A stretch of DNA of 64,000 nt from Paenibacillus mendelii (GTDB lineage Bacteria; Bacillota; Bacilli; Paenibacillales; Paenibacillaceae), in contig NZ_JANHOF010000004.1 in assembly GCF_024498075.1 (NCBI RefSeq), forward strand, positions 558,001-622,000, in the 5' to 3' direction. The translations under genes were made by a program, and so were the position numbers. Positions 1-8,687 of the stretch are shown here, piece after piece. The stretch's first letter is position 1, and the number at the start of each line of letters is the position of its first letter. The notes under the pieces are model-generated. The model did no database searches and had not been told where the DNA came from. It worked only from the letters and a program-made list of their open reading frames with translations.

Positions 1-1
1 A

Positions 2-793
2 AAACCTCTCGATGTGCTCATGCAGGAAATCGAAGCCGCACAGGCATCGCTGCCGGCCAAGAGCAGGCGCGCGCTCAGCTTCTACTTGCCGAGGGATGCA
101 TCTAACGATGCGCCTTCCAAGACCGATCCTCGGGTCGATGACGGAGGCGCCCCATCAGCTCCACCCAATGTCCGGATTGAGCCTGTAAGCGGACAGAGCG
201 CTTACCGCATCTCCTTCTCGGCTTCACCTGAGAGAGATGTCGTTGGTTATCGTCTCTATCGTTCGCTGAACCAATCTGCATACGCGAATGTAGGCTCGCC
301 GGTTATTACTGGTGAAGACACCCGCTTCGTGAACTATACCAACAGCGGCATCACGTACACTTATTATGTGACTGCCGTTGACGTAGCCGGACGAGAATCA
401 GCTCCAAGTGCCATCGTCTCATCCAACGGCGGCCCGATCCAGCCGCCAGCCGGATCGGATACGTCCACGGGTAGTAACGGAAGCGGCACAACGATTTCGG
501 ATGGCGAGAGCAATTCAATCGGTAATACTGCTCCTGTTGCTCCAGTCGATGTAACGGCGGAACGCACCGAGATCGGAATCCGCCTGACATGGACCGCCAA
601 CGCGGCTTCCGAACAGGTGACCGGTTATAAAGTCTATTACAGCGAAGACGGCAAGGGAAGGTTCAAGCAATTGGGCACTACGCAAGATTCTCGATTCGAA
701 TACGTATCCCCCATGACTAGCGGTCTATTCCGCGTCACGGCTGTTAACGAATTCGGGGAATCACGCTCCTCCTCAACAATCGAATTGAAATAA
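2..793 (+). CDS. C-terminal part of a fibronectin type III protein, probably a class A penicillin-binding protein (5' end outside window)
   Basis: The reading frame is open to the first bases of the window, so the start lies upstream; the GTG at 14 is internal. After a short linker two fibronectin type III-like domains follow, at about nt 155-405 and 525-785, each with the conserved W/F..S...D/Q V.GY.VYRS/YYS strand pattern. They are joined by a Gly/Ser/Thr-rich linker. Known: many Paenibacillus bifunctional penicillin-binding proteins carry such FN3 modules after the transpeptidase domain, and the opening KPLDVLMQEI stretch resembles the tail of that domain. Inference: an extracellular peptidoglycan-synthesis protein whose catalytic part is not visible here. 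It could instead be another secreted FN3 protein. A strong terminator follows directly. Confidence 0.6.
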   Translation, partial: KPLDVLMQEIEAAQASLPAKSRRALSFYLPRDASNDAPSKTDPRVDDGGAPSAPPNVRIEPVSGQSAYRISFSASPERDVVGYRLYRSLNQSAYANVGSPVITGEDTRFVNYTNSGITYTYYVTAVDVAGRESAPSAIVSSNGGPIQPPAGSDTSTGSNGSGTTISDGESNSIGNTAPVAPVDVTAERTEIGIRLTWTANAASEQVTGYKVYYSEDGKGRFKQLGTTQDSRFEYVSPMTSGLFRVTAVNEFGESRSSSTIELK

Positions 794-797
794 CAAT

Positions 798-870
798 AAG
801 GCTTCTGTCTTTCGGAAACATACGCTGCAATGCGTAACCTATCCGAATCGACAGAAGCCTTTCTTGTTTC
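798..870 (+). terminator. Rho-independent terminator after the FN3/PBP gene
   Basis: AGGCTTCTGTC pairs with GACAGAAGCCT across a loop of about 39 bases, followed by TTCTTGTTT. It begins 5 bases after the stop codon. Confidence 0.75.
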
Positions 871-904
871 ATTGCAAGACTGCATCAGCTTCCGTACCCG
901 CTTA

Positions 905-947
905 TGAAAAAAAATAAGCCAACCGGAAATTGCTCCAGTTGGCTTAT
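905..947 (-). terminator. Rho-independent terminator of acsA
   Basis: On the minus strand TAAGCCAAC pairs with GTTGGCTTA, followed by an uninterrupted run of eight T. It lies directly after the acsA stop. Confidence 0.85.
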
Positions 948-959
948 AACAATCAGATC

Positions 960-2684
960 TTAATCTTCAATGGTCGATAAATCTCCAGTCGGGAGGTTAA
1001 GCTCCCACGCCTTCAGAACACGGCGCATGATCTTGCCGCTGCGTGTCTTCGGCAGCTTATCTTTAAATTCGATCTCGCGAGGAGCAGCATGTGCGGACAA
1101 GCCAACCTTAACGAATTGAGTGATCTCAGCCTTTAGCTCATCGGAGGCTGTATAGCCTTCACGAAGCGCTACAAACGCCTTGATGATCTCACCGCGCATT
1201 GGATCAGGTTTACCAATTACACCCGCCTCAGCGACGGCTGGATGCTCGACAAGCTTGCTCTCTACCTCGAAAGGCCCAACACGTTCGCCAGCTGTGTTGA
1301 TGACATCATCGATACGTCCTTGGAACCAGAAGTAGCCTTCCTCGTCCTTATAAGCCGAATCGCCTGAAATGTACCATCCTGGAATACGGAAGTACTCTTC
1401 GTATTTAGCTGGGTTATTCCATATTGTGCGCATCATGGACGGCCATGGCGTCTTGATGGCCAGGTTCCCCATCCGGTATGGCGGGAGCTCGTTGCCGGCA
1501 TCGTCAAGAATAGTCGCTTGAACGCCAGGAACAGGACGGCCCATCGAGCCGGGCTTAATAACCATGCAAGGGTAGTTACAAATTAACTGACCGCCCGTTT
1601 CCGTCATCCACCAGGTGTCATGAATGCGTTGATTATATACCTTCTGCCCCCAACGAACCACTTCGGGATTAAGCGGCTCACCTACGCTAAGCACATGCCG
1701 CAGGCTAGTCAAATCGTATTGATTGACGACATCGTCGCCTGCTCCCATGAGCATCCGGAATGCAGTCGGTGCGCTGTACCAGACCGTTACACGGTACTTC
1801 TGAAGCGTATTGTACCAATCCTGCGGGCTAAAGCGTCCACCGCGAATGACGTTTGTAGCTCCATTCAGCCAAGGTGCGAATATTCCGTACGAAGTACCCG
1901 TTACCCAGCCCGGATCGGCTGTACACCAATAGATATCGTCAGGCTGCAGGTCAAGTACAACTTGTCCGGTAAAATAATGCTGGATCATAGCATTCTGAAC
2001 GTGGAATACGCCTTTTGGCTTGCCTGTGGATCCGGAGGTATAGTGAATAATCAGCCCATCCTCGCGGCCCAGCCATTCAATCTCTGCTTCATCGGAGACA
2101 CCTGCCATCTCGGCGTTGAAATCAACGATACCTTCCTCTTGGGGCACATCGTCACCAACGACAAAGATATGTTTCAGATCGGGCAGCTCACTGCGAAGGA
2201 TTCGTGGCAGAAGTGCAGGCGTCGTAACGATTGCGACAGCTTCGCTATCCTGCAGCCGATCCTTGACAGCGGTTTCCATGAACGCTTCGAATAGCGGTCC
2301 AACGATTGCACCGACCTTCAGCGTGCCGATCAGGCTGAAATAAAGCTCAGGCGTCCGCGGCATAAATATAAATACACGGTCGCCTTTCCCGATGCCGCGA
2401 TTACGCAGTACGTTGGCGAACCGGTTCGATTGTTTGGAGAGCTGCTCAAACGTGTAGGATTCATCACGCTGATTATCGCTATAATAAAGAGCTATCTTAT
2501 CGCCGCGCCCTTGTTCTACATGCCGGTCGATGGCTTCATAAGCCATGTTGACCTTTCCCGTTGCATGCCAAGAGAACTGCTGCTCGATTTGAGCAAGGTC
2601 AAACTGGTTATAAGTTTCTTCGTAGTTAGTCATGTTGGAGCCGGATGCCGTTGCCGGTAACCGTTCTTGATTCATATTTTCCAT
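960..2684 (-). CDS. acsA: Acetyl-CoA synthetase
   Basis: Makes acetyl-CoA from acetate, ATP and CoA through an acetyl-adenylate. It is a member of the ANL adenylate-forming family. The P-loop YTSGSTGKPKG lies at about residues 214-224, and the C-terminal PKTRSGK motif carries the catalytic lysine (about K551), the site acetylated by AcuA in Bacillus. The chosen ATG gives 574 aa, close to the B. subtilis enzyme; the ATG codons at 2696 and 2693 lie too close to the AGGAGG ribosome site, which is 12 bases from the chosen start. It is divergent from acuA-acuC, which encode the acetyltransferase and deacetylase known to switch this enzyme off and on. A CcpA site overlaps its promoter, so glucose repression is likely. 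Confidence 0.95.
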   Translation of the reverse strand: MENMNQERLPATASGSNMTNYEETYNQFDLAQIEQQFSWHATGKVNMAYEAIDRHVEQGRGDKIALYYSDNQRDESYTFEQLSKQSNRFANVLRNRGIGKGDRVFIFMPRTPELYFSLIGTLKVGAIVGPLFEAFMETAVKDRLQDSEAVAIVTTPALLPRILRSELPDLKHIFVVGDDVPQEEGIVDFNAEMAGVSDEAEIEWLGREDGLIIHYTSGSTGKPKGVFHVQNAMIQHYFTGQVVLDLQPDDIYWCTADPGWVTGTSYGIFAPWLNGATNVIRGGRFSPQDWYNTLQKYRVTVWYSAPTAFRMLMGAGDDVVNQYDLTSLRHVLSVGEPLNPEVVRWGQKVYNQRIHDTWWMTETGGQLICNYPCMVIKPGSMGRPVPGVQATILDDAGNELPPYRMGNLAIKTPWPSMMRTIWNNPAKYEEYFRIPGWYISGDSAYKDEEGYFWFQGRIDDVINTAGERVGPFEVESKLVEHPAVAEAGVIGKPDPMRGEIIKAFVALREGYTASDELKAEITQFVKVGLSAHAAPREIEFKDKLPKTRSGKIMRRVLKAWELNLPTGDLSTIED

Positions 2685-2801
2685 AATAATCATCATCCTC
2701 CTACCCAATGTACAACCTCTATTCGCCCCTGCTTCCTAAGATTCTGCTGTTGATCCGATGCATGCAAAAATGGAATTAGATGAGCGATGCCTATCCGTAA
2801 G

Positions 2802-2815
2802 CGAATACGCTTTCA
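2802..2815 (-). promoter_or_regulatory. Catabolite-responsive element (cre, CcpA site) of acsA
   Basis: The minus strand reads TGAAAGCGTATTCG, matching the TGWAARCGYTWNCW consensus at nearly every position and nearly palindromic. It starts two bases after the acsA -10 box, around the expected transcription start, a position that fits repression. ccpA itself lies at 5534-6538. Confidence 0.8.
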
Positions 2816-2816
2816 T

Positions 2817-2825
2817 ATTATAACA
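2817..2825 (-). promoter_or_regulatory. Extended -10 promoter of acsA
   Basis: The minus strand reads TGTTATAAT, a perfect TATAAT with the TGN extension. No good -35 hexamer is visible, which is usual for extended -10 promoters. Confidence 0.65.
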
Positions 2826-2908
2826 TAGCTACCCGCCGGACATCCATTCTTTTCATAGCGACACTTTAATGCTATAAGTATTATAGACCTCGAAAGGAGT
2901 CATGGACC

Positions 2909-3541
2909 TTGAAACATAGCAAAATCATGCATGCGGAACGTCTGCCTTACGACGGCCGGGAGCTTATTATCGAGGGACCGATTCCGGCGGATGCCCTTTC
3001 CCGTCTTATTCTGCATCCCGATTTGGACGCTTTTCGCAGGCCGAGCGAGCAGCATAAAGCGCTAATCGAGATCGCTGACCTCGAAGAAGGGCGGATCATT
3101 GCCGCACGGGACGGAGAAACAATCGTGGGCTACGTCACGTTTCACTATCCGGATGAGCTGGAACGTTGGTCAGAAGGCGGTATGGACGATTTAATAGAGC
3201 TTGGCGCCGTTGAGGTTGCAGACGATTACCGGTCGCTCGGACTTGGCAAGCGTATGATACGTACGGCATTTGCCGGTGATCAGCTGGAGAATGCCATTGT
3301 ATATACAACGGAATATTATTGGCATTGGGATTTAGAAGGCACGAAGATGAATGTTTGGGAATATCGATCCATGATGGAAAAGCTGATGCAGTCGGTTGGC
3401 ATGGTTTGGTTTGCGACAGATGATCCGGAAATATGTGCACATCCCGCTAACTGTTTAATGGTACGCATCGGCAAGGACGTACCGCTATCGTCCGTGGAGC
3501 AGTTCGACCGCGTTCGGTTCAGACAACGATTTATGTACTAA
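2909..3541 (+). CDS. acuA: Acetoin utilization protein AcuA, GNAT-type protein lysine acetyltransferase
   Basis: In B. subtilis AcuA acetylates the active-site lysine of AcsA using acetyl-CoA and so inactivates it. The protein has 210 aa, the AcuA family size, and a GNAT-like core with V.YVTFHYPDE followed by the acetyl-CoA-binding region VADDYRSLGLGKRMIR at about residues 104-119. The start is TTG, nine bases after AAAGGAGT; the ATG at 2902 opens a frame that stops after five codons, so TTG is preferred. acuC follows after 22 bases. acuB, present between acuA and acuC in B. subtilis, is absent here. Expression is probably CcpA-controlled from the shared intergenic region. Confidence 0.93.
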   Translation: MKHSKIMHAERLPYDGRELIIEGPIPADALSRLILHPDLDAFRRPSEQHKALIEIADLEEGRIIAARDGETIVGYVTFHYPDELERWSEGGMDDLIELGAVEVADDYRSLGLGKRMIRTAFAGDQLENAIVYTTEYYWHWDLEGTKMNVWEYRSMMEKLMQSVGMVWFATDDPEICAHPANCLMVRIGKDVPLSSVEQFDRVRFRQRFMY

Positions 3542-3563
3542 TGAGGAAGGACGATGAGGGCCG

Positions 3564-4742
3564 ATGACGGCTAATGCCGTATTTATCCATCATCCGGGTG
3601 CTGCCCGGTATCAATTCAATGTAGACCATCCCTTTCATCCGCATAGGCTGACCCTAACGCTCGATTTACTCGAAGCTGTGGGCGCATTAGGTACAGAGGA
3701 TCGAATGGTACCCGAGCCTGCTGACGAAAGTTTACTATCGCTTATTCACCGTGAAGACTATATTGAGGCAGTTAAGCAATTAAGCAGCGTTAAACCGGAT
3801 CCGGAATGGGTGCTGCAGGCAGAGCGCTATGGACTGCGTTCTGAGGATACCCCATTCTTCCCCGGCATGCACGAGGCCGCTATGGCGGTTGTAAGCGGTT
3901 CGGTGTATGCAGCGGACCAAGTCATGTCCGGCAAGGCTCTGCACGCTTATCATATGGCTGGAGGCCTTCATCACGCGTTCCCTGACCGTGGCTCTGGTTT
4001 CTGCGTCTATAATGACGCAGCGATTGCCATCTCACATATCCGTGAGCACTACGGAGCTCGCGTACTCTATATTGATACAGACGTGCATCATGGAGACGGT
4101 GTACAGTGGACCTTCTACAATGATCCTGAAGTCTGTACGTATTCGATTCACGAAACCGGTAAATTTCTGTTTCCCGGAACCGGATACGTGTATGAACGCG
4201 GCAATGAGCTCGGGCGGGGAGCCACCGTCAATGTTCCCGTCGAGCCTTACACGGAGGACGACTCGTGGCTGGAGAGCTTTCAAACCTCCATCGAGAAAGT
4301 AACGGCCGCTTTCAAACCTGATATTATCGTAAGCCAACATGGCTGCGATGCGCATGCATACGACCCTCTGTCCCATACCCATTGCAGCATGAGGATCTAT
4401 CAGGCTATGCCGGCCATCATCCATCGCCTAGCCCACCAGCACACGGGAGGCCGCTGGATGGCTGTCGGGGGCGGCGGGTATGACGTATGGCGTGTCGTTC
4501 CGCGTGCATGGGCACTCGTATGGCTTGAGATGACCGGCCACCCACTGTCAGCCAGGCTCGCTGTTGAAGGAGCTAACGAGGCTCTGCCTGAGTCGTGGTT
4601 ATCCCATTGGAGCTCTCTTAGCCCGGACGAGCTGCCGGCTTGCTGGCTGGACGATACATCGAATTGGCCGGCTATGCCGCGTCGTACGGAGATCGAAGAG
4701 AAGAATCGGCAGACGACCCTTCTCGCCATCCAAGAGCATTAA
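3564..4742 (+). CDS. acuC: Acetoin utilization protein AcuC, class I-like zinc lysine deacetylase
   Basis: Histone-deacetylase-fold enzyme that in Bacillus removes the acetyl group from AcsA and reactivates acetyl-CoA synthetase. Family landmarks are visible: the N-terminal HHPGAA.YQF..DHPFHP.R region, then GLHHAF, then the metal-binding YIDTDVHHGDGV and SIHETGKFLFPGTG motifs, and a C-terminal VGGGGYD loop. Length is 392 aa, normal for AcuC. It follows acuA after 22 bases with GAGGG close to the ATG, so the two are one transcription unit acting as an on/off pair on the divergently encoded AcsA. Confidence 0.95.
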   Translation: MTANAVFIHHPGAARYQFNVDHPFHPHRLTLTLDLLEAVGALGTEDRMVPEPADESLLSLIHREDYIEAVKQLSSVKPDPEWVLQAERYGLRSEDTPFFPGMHEAAMAVVSGSVYAADQVMSGKALHAYHMAGGLHHAFPDRGSGFCVYNDAAIAISHIREHYGARVLYIDTDVHHGDGVQWTFYNDPEVCTYSIHETGKFLFPGTGYVYERGNELGRGATVNVPVEPYTEDDSWLESFQTSIEKVTAAFKPDIIVSQHGCDAHAYDPLSHTHCSMRIYQAMPAIIHRLAHQHTGGRWMAVGGGGYDVWRVVPRAWALVWLEMTGHPLSARLAVEGANEALPESWLSHWSSLSPDELPACWLDDTSNWPAMPRRTEIEEKNRQTTLLAIQEH

Positions 4743-4749
4743 CATCGCA

Positions 4750-4809
4750 TAACAAAAAAGACTATCTCCCGCAGCCTGTCCATCAAGGACAAAGCTGCAG
4801 GGGATAGCC
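4750..4809 (-). terminator. Terminator between convergent acuC and mtnN
   Basis: The minus strand has GGCTATCCCCTGCAGC pairing with GCTGCGGGAGATAGTC (one internal mismatch and G-U pairs), followed by TTTTTTGTT. It fits termination of mtnN and may also act on acuC. Confidence 0.75.
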
Positions 4810-4829
4810 TATATGAATAGTATGCGAAG

Positions 4830-5534
4830 CTACATATGCTGAATCATGTCATCAATAATACGATGGGAGTTTACCGCAGCTTCGACCGTAAAGTCGGCGA
4901 AGTTTACGTGAGCAGTACCATCGGCTTTATCCGACATCGCGCGAATGACGACAAATGGGGTTTCATTCATGGCGCAAACCTGCGCAAGAGCAGCCCCCTC
5001 CATCTCCGTACATGCCCCGTTCAATTCTTGATGCAAGAGCCGAACGGTTTCACGGGAAGCGATGAATTGGTCGCCGGACAAAATCCGACCGCGCGTGCTC
5101 CGCCCCGGAAATAAACGCTCACACGCACCAAGGGCAAGCTCAATTAATTGAGGATCCGCTTGAAATTCCCACACGTCCTGAAAAGGAATTTGTCCACGTA
5201 CAAACCCAAGTGGCGTACAGTCCATATCATGCTGAATACAAGTCGTCGATACGACGATATCACCAATATTCAAAGACGGATCTACTGCACCAGCTACACC
5301 TGTGAACAAGACGCAGTCTACACCGGCATCGATCATCAGCTGTGTGCATACGGCAGCATTCACTTTGCCGACACCAGACTTGCAGAATAGGACCGGACGT
5401 CCATGAAGCGTCCCTTCCACATAAGTAATGCCTGCCTTATCGAATGATCCCGTCACTTGAACATGCTTATGAAGCAGATCGATCTCTTCAACCATAGCAC
5501 CGATGATGCCGATTTTCTTGTATACCGCCGCCAT
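4830..5534 (-). CDS. mtnN: 5'-methylthioadenosine / S-adenosylhomocysteine nucleosidase
   Basis: Hydrolyses methylthioadenosine and S-adenosylhomocysteine to adenine and the thiosugar, in methionine salvage and removal of SAM by-products. Recognised from the N-terminal KIGIIGAMVEEIDLL, the FTGVAGAVDPSLNIGDIVVS ligand-binding region, and the C-terminal CTEMEGAALAQVC and RAMSDKADG motifs containing the ribose-contacting Glu and catalytic Asp. Length is 234 aa, normal. Its ATG overlaps the ccpA stop by one base (TAATG), so it is translated from the ccpA transcript. The functional link to ccpA is not obvious. Confidence 0.94.
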   Translation of the reverse strand: MAAVYKKIGIIGAMVEEIDLLHKHVQVTGSFDKAGITYVEGTLHGRPVLFCKSGVGKVNAAVCTQLMIDAGVDCVLFTGVAGAVDPSLNIGDIVVSTTCIQHDMDCTPLGFVRGQIPFQDVWEFQADPQLIELALGACERLFPGRSTRGRILSGDQFIASRETVRLLHQELNGACTEMEGAALAQVCAMNETPFVVIRAMSDKADGTAHVNFADFTVEAAVNSHRIIDDMIQHM

Positions 5535-6538
5535 TATTTATCGCCTACCGACTGGCGGGTTACAATCTCATGCGGCAGAACAACCTTCGCATGCTCAACC
5601 GTTTCTTTCTTCATCAGCTTCGTCAACAGACGCATCGATACGGCACCGATATCATACATTGGCTGTGCAACGGCAGTTAACTGCGGACGTACCATCGAGG
5701 CCATCCGGCTGTTATCTACGCTGATAACGGAGATATCTTCCGGCACCTTGAGACCGAAGTCCTGAATGCAGTGAATGGCACCGATCGCCATCTCGTCCGT
5801 TGCCGAGAATACGGCCGTTGGACGTTTAGGCAGCTCCAGGAAATACTTCATCGCGTCCACACCGGATTCATACCGGTAGTTACCGATGCGTACAAGCTCC
5901 TCGTCATAGGAAATACCTGCGGTTTGCAAGGCGCGCTTATACCCTTGGAACCGCGCATAGCCATTAGCCGGATCCTGAAGAGTGCCGCTGATCATCCCGA
6001 TCGAGGTGTGGCCTTGCTTAATGAGAACTTGTACCGCATCGAATGCAGCAGCTTCATGGTCGATATCGACCGAAGGGATTTCTCCGTTCTCGTCAGTCGT
6101 CGCGCAGAGCACGATGGGAACATTAGCCGTCTTGAAAGCTTGTGAATGCTCTTCCGTTACCGTTCCGCCCATAAACAATAGGCCGTCAACCTGTTTCTCG
6201 AGCAGCGTATTAATCACTCGAATTTCTTTATCTTTCTTCTTATCTGCGTTACACAAGATAATGTTATAGTGATACATGTTCGCGATATCTTCAATACCCC
6301 GAGCTACTTCAGCGAAAATCGCGTTCGAAATATCTGGAATAACGACGCCGACGGTCGTTGTTTTCTTGCTCGCTAAACCGCGCGCGACGGCATTGGGACG
6401 ATAGCCCAGTCGTTCGATCGCTTCGAATACTTTCTTTCGTGTCTGAGGCTTTACGTTCGGGTTATTATTCACGACCCTGGAAACCGTTGCCATCGAAACG
6501 CCTGCTTCTCTTGCTACATCATAAATAGTTACCGTCAC
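5534..6538 (-). CDS. ccpA: Catabolite control protein A
   Basis: LacI-family regulator that with HPr-Ser-P or Crh binds cre sites for carbon catabolite control. The N-terminal helix-turn-helix reads [20 protein letters not shown], followed by the NPNVKPQTR hinge-side helix and the hinge [12 protein letters not shown], then a periplasmic-binding-type sugar domain to residue 334, the normal length. The high similarity of the N-terminal half to Bacillus CcpA, plus the cre site upstream of acsA, separates it from sugar-specific LacI regulators. The start is GTG preceded by GGAGAGAAGG. mtnN follows with a TAATG overlap. A CATTAC-N6-GTAATG inverted repeat lies at 6580-6597 upstream. Confidence 0.94.
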   Translation of the reverse strand: MTVTIYDVAREAGVSMATVSRVVNNNPNVKPQTRKKVFEAIERLGYRPNAVARGLASKKTTTVGVVIPDISNAIFAEVARGIEDIANMYHYNIILCNADKKKDKEIRVINTLLEKQVDGLLFMGGTVTEEHSQAFKTANVPIVLCATTDENGEIPSVDIDHEAAAFDAVQVLIKQGHTSIGMISGTLQDPANGYARFQGYKRALQTAGISYDEELVRIGNYRYESGVDAMKYFLELPKRPTAVFSATDEMAIGAIHCIQDFGLKVPEDISVISVDNSRMASMVRPQLTAVAQPMYDIGAVSMRLLTKLMKKETVEHAKVVLPHEIVTRQSVGDK

Positions 6539-6610
6539 GGCCTTCTCTCCATTAACTCAAATTTTCAGGTCTCGCTCCGCATTACTTTACCGTAATGATA
6601 CGACAAAATA

Positions 6611-6967
6611 TTACTTTTCGCAATGATTCCCGAGATGTTCGTCTAATGTCGAGTACGTTATGCGCCAATGCGAAGCATGCCAAGCTACTTTTCCCTTCTC
6701 CAACAAAATCGCCTGCGGGGACTCATGTTTCAGAGCCAATTGTTCTGTAATGGCATCCGAAACCGGCCGATTCTCGACGACGAGGACGAGAACGCAATCC
6801 AAGGGAGACTGCCCGGCATCCTCGACCCAATTCGACAATTCCTCGAAGGCGCCTGCGCTAGTCGAACAACGCGTACTGTGTTTGAAGATGAGAAGCGGCT
6901 TATTATGCGAAGCGGCATAAGCTTCTTCCCATTGGTCTAACGTCATCAGATTACGAATCTGTTCCAT
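6611..6967 (-). CDS. brxC: Monothiol bacilliredoxin BrxC (YtxJ)
   Basis: Thioredoxin-fold protein of 118 aa that reduces bacillithiol mixed disulfides in Firmicutes. The FKHSTRCSTS segment at about residues 29-38 matches the YtxJ single-cysteine active site (HSTRCxxS), and the rest follows the fold through VVENRPVSDAI and SPQAILLEKGKVAWHASH. It is upstream of ccpA on the same strand with a gap of 72 bases; ytxJ also lies near ccpA in B. subtilis, which supports the assignment. It acts in the cytoplasm. It implies that the organism makes bacillithiol. Confidence 0.88.
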   Translation of the reverse strand: MEQIRNLMTLDQWEEAYAASHNKPLLIFKHSTRCSTSAGAFEELSNWVEDAGQSPLDCVLVLVVENRPVSDAITEQLALKHESPQAILLEKGKVAWHASHWRITYSTLDEHLGNHCEK

Positions 6968-7041
6968 GACCTCACTCCATTAATAGAACTCCCACCGAAC
7001 CAAGGCGCCCTAGCGCTGCTTGGACCGAGAATACCCTGGTA

Positions 7042-7482
7042 CTACACCACGCTCCGGCTTAATTGAACAAGCCGCTTATGTATGTCCGCAACCCATTCCT
7101 CATCATGAGTCGATTGCGCCATCGAATACAAATCAAGAAGCATATTGATACGTTCTTGGATCATCGGCTTAACGACAGCCGGGTCTGTGCTTCTTCGAGC
7201 ATGATAAGCTTCTACTAACAAATCTGCCCATTCATTCCACTCGTTAAACAAATAAGTCTGTTTTACTGGATGTGACCCTAGTTTGCCGATCAATCCGGTC
7301 AAATCGGGTTTCACCTCAGGAAACACTTCACTGCGGCTGCAAGTCGGACAAGAGTAAATCGGCACATTATCAATCTCTACCTTGCCGGAATAAATGACGG
7401 TTCGCAGCTTCATCGGCATCACATCGCCGCAAGGACAACGCTTTTGCAAATTGGTCCACTCCTTCTCACGTGACGAAAGCAT
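7042..7482 (-). CDS. Zinc-ribbon protein with CPCG...CPTC motif, function unknown
   Basis: A 146-aa protein I do not recognise by name. The N-terminal part holds a CPCG at about residues 16-19 and a CPTC at about 45-48, spaced like the YgiT/MqsA-type treble-clef zinc ribbon. The remainder is helical and acidic with no DNA-binding Cro domain, so it is not a complete MqsA antitoxin. No toxin gene lies beside it. GAGGGGAAGC precedes the ATG. It could be a regulator or adaptor; the zinc site is inferred from cysteine spacing only. Confidence 0.75.
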   Translation of the reverse strand: MLSSREKEWTNLQKRCPCGDVMPMKLRTVIYSGKVEIDNVPIYSCPTCSRSEVFPEVKPDLTGLIGKLGSHPVKQTYLFNEWNEWADLLVEAYHARRSTDPAVVKPMIQERINMLLDLYSMAQSTHDEEWVADIHKRLVQLSRSVV

Positions 7483-7583
7483 GCTTCCCCTCGCGGGAAA
7501 CGGTGCTTGACGATTAAAGTATTCGACCTATTTCGCATAAAGTCCTTCTTGAGGCAACATTGTAATTTTTGCATGATTTCGCT

Positions 7584-8030
7584 TTATGATGCAATTTTGC
7601 GCCAGCGGTTACGAACGAACGGAATCGAAGTCACTATGACCGCAAGAGCAGCACCGATCGCATCATTGCGGACATCGTAGATGTCCGGCGAACGCCCGCC
7701 TACAAACGATTGATGATATTCATCGGAGATTCCATAGAGCGTGCACAGCATTACGATGAACACTTTTCCCATTACACGGTCCGACCTGCGGCCAAAGGCG
7801 TAGTCGAAGGTAAGACCCAACACGAAATACGAAACAAAATGCCCCCAGTCAAAGCTGGTCATGAACGGAAACAGCTTCTGAAACCAAGGCAGAACGGTGC
7901 CCAGCTCATCTCCCGTTCGCGAGGAGAAGGCAAATATGATTGCCATCCACGCAATTGCAGGAAGAAATCGAAGCCATCCCCGGTTCCCGCCTCTTGACCT
8001 TGATTCAGCAGCGCTATCGGTTTGCTTCAA
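7584..8030 (-). CDS. VanZ-like family membrane protein
   Basis: A 148-aa membrane protein with about four hydrophobic segments. The VanZ-family signature is visible: WMAIIFAFSSRTGDELG in the first segment, HFVSYFVLGLTFDYAFG in the second, and DEYHQSFVGGRSPDIYDVRNDAIGA at the end, where the conserved Asp/Glu-Tyr-His and D..ND residues cluster. VanZ proteins are linked to teicoplanin resistance and envelope processes, but the biochemical role is unsettled. The start is TTG, six bases after GGAGGG. It is divergent from the PfpI gene. A second, longer VanZ-like gene lies at the end of the EPS operon. Confidence 0.88.
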   Translation of the reverse strand: MKQTDSAAESRSRGGNRGWLRFLPAIAWMAIIFAFSSRTGDELGTVLPWFQKLFPFMTSFDWGHFVSYFVLGLTFDYAFGRRSDRVMGKVFIVMLCTLYGISDEYHQSFVGGRSPDIYDVRNDAIGAALAVIVTSIPFVRNRWRKIAS

Positions 8031-8129
8031 CGTTTTCCCTCCGTTACAATAAATGAGAATGATCGAAATAATAGCAATGAATGCCTCCCTAGAACGTCTA
8101 GCGGCAGGTTATTCAGAAGGGATGGACCC

Positions 8130-8651
8130 ATGACATTACAAGGAAAAACAATCATCTGTCTGCTTGATGACGATTTCGAAGATTTGGAACTTTGGTATCC
8201 GGTCTATCGCGTTCGCGAGGAAGGCGCTGCCGTATTATTCGCCGGTCCGGAAAAAGGCCGTACGCATATCGGAAAGTACGGCGTTCCTGCCACAGCAGAC
8301 CTCTCCTTCGACGAAATGGACGGCAGCCGCATCGACGGGCTCCTCGTGCCGGGAGGATGGGCGCCGGACAAGCTTCGCCGCTATCCAAAGGTGATTAAGC
8401 TCGTCCAAGAAATGGATCAAGCCCGCAAACCGATCGGACAAATTTGCCATGCCGGTTGGGTGCTCATTTCCGCGAAAATCCTGCAAGGCCGTAAAGTAAC
8501 GTCAACCCCGGGCATTCGCGATGATATGGAGAATGCGGGAGCCACATGGTATGACGAAGCTGTGGTTGTCGACGGGAATATAATCTCGGCTCGCCGGCCT
8601 CCGGATTTGCCGCCATATGCCAAAGCATTCGTAGAGGCCCTGCGCAGCTAA
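8130..8651 (+). CDS. DJ-1/PfpI family protein (type 1 glutamine amidotransferase-like)
   Basis: A 173-aa single-domain protein. It has the N-terminal IICLLDDDFEDLELWYPVYR strand-helix, in which the acidic residue near D/E16 is conserved, the GLLVPGGWAPDKLRR segment, and the nucleophile elbow GQICHAGWVLISA with Cys at about residue 108 followed by His, as in PfpI/YfkM proteins. Members include proteases, deglycases and stress proteins, so the exact reaction cannot be told. The ATG at 8130 is chosen because GAAGGG precedes it and homology begins there; an in-frame ATG at 8022 would overlap the divergent vanZ-like start. Confidence 0.9.
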   Translation: MTLQGKTIICLLDDDFEDLELWYPVYRVREEGAAVLFAGPEKGRTHIGKYGVPATADLSFDEMDGSRIDGLLVPGGWAPDKLRRYPKVIKLVQEMDQARKPIGQICHAGWVLISAKILQGRKVTSTPGIRDDMENAGATWYDEAVVVDGNIISARRPPDLPPYAKAFVEALRS

Positions 8652-8687
8652 TTTGAACTCGTTCAACCCCGCGGCGGGGACGGCTGC

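Noticed and set aside
1620-2294. A 224-codon open frame antisense to acsA
   Set aside because: No ribosome site, no family features, and it mirrors a highly conserved enzyme gene.
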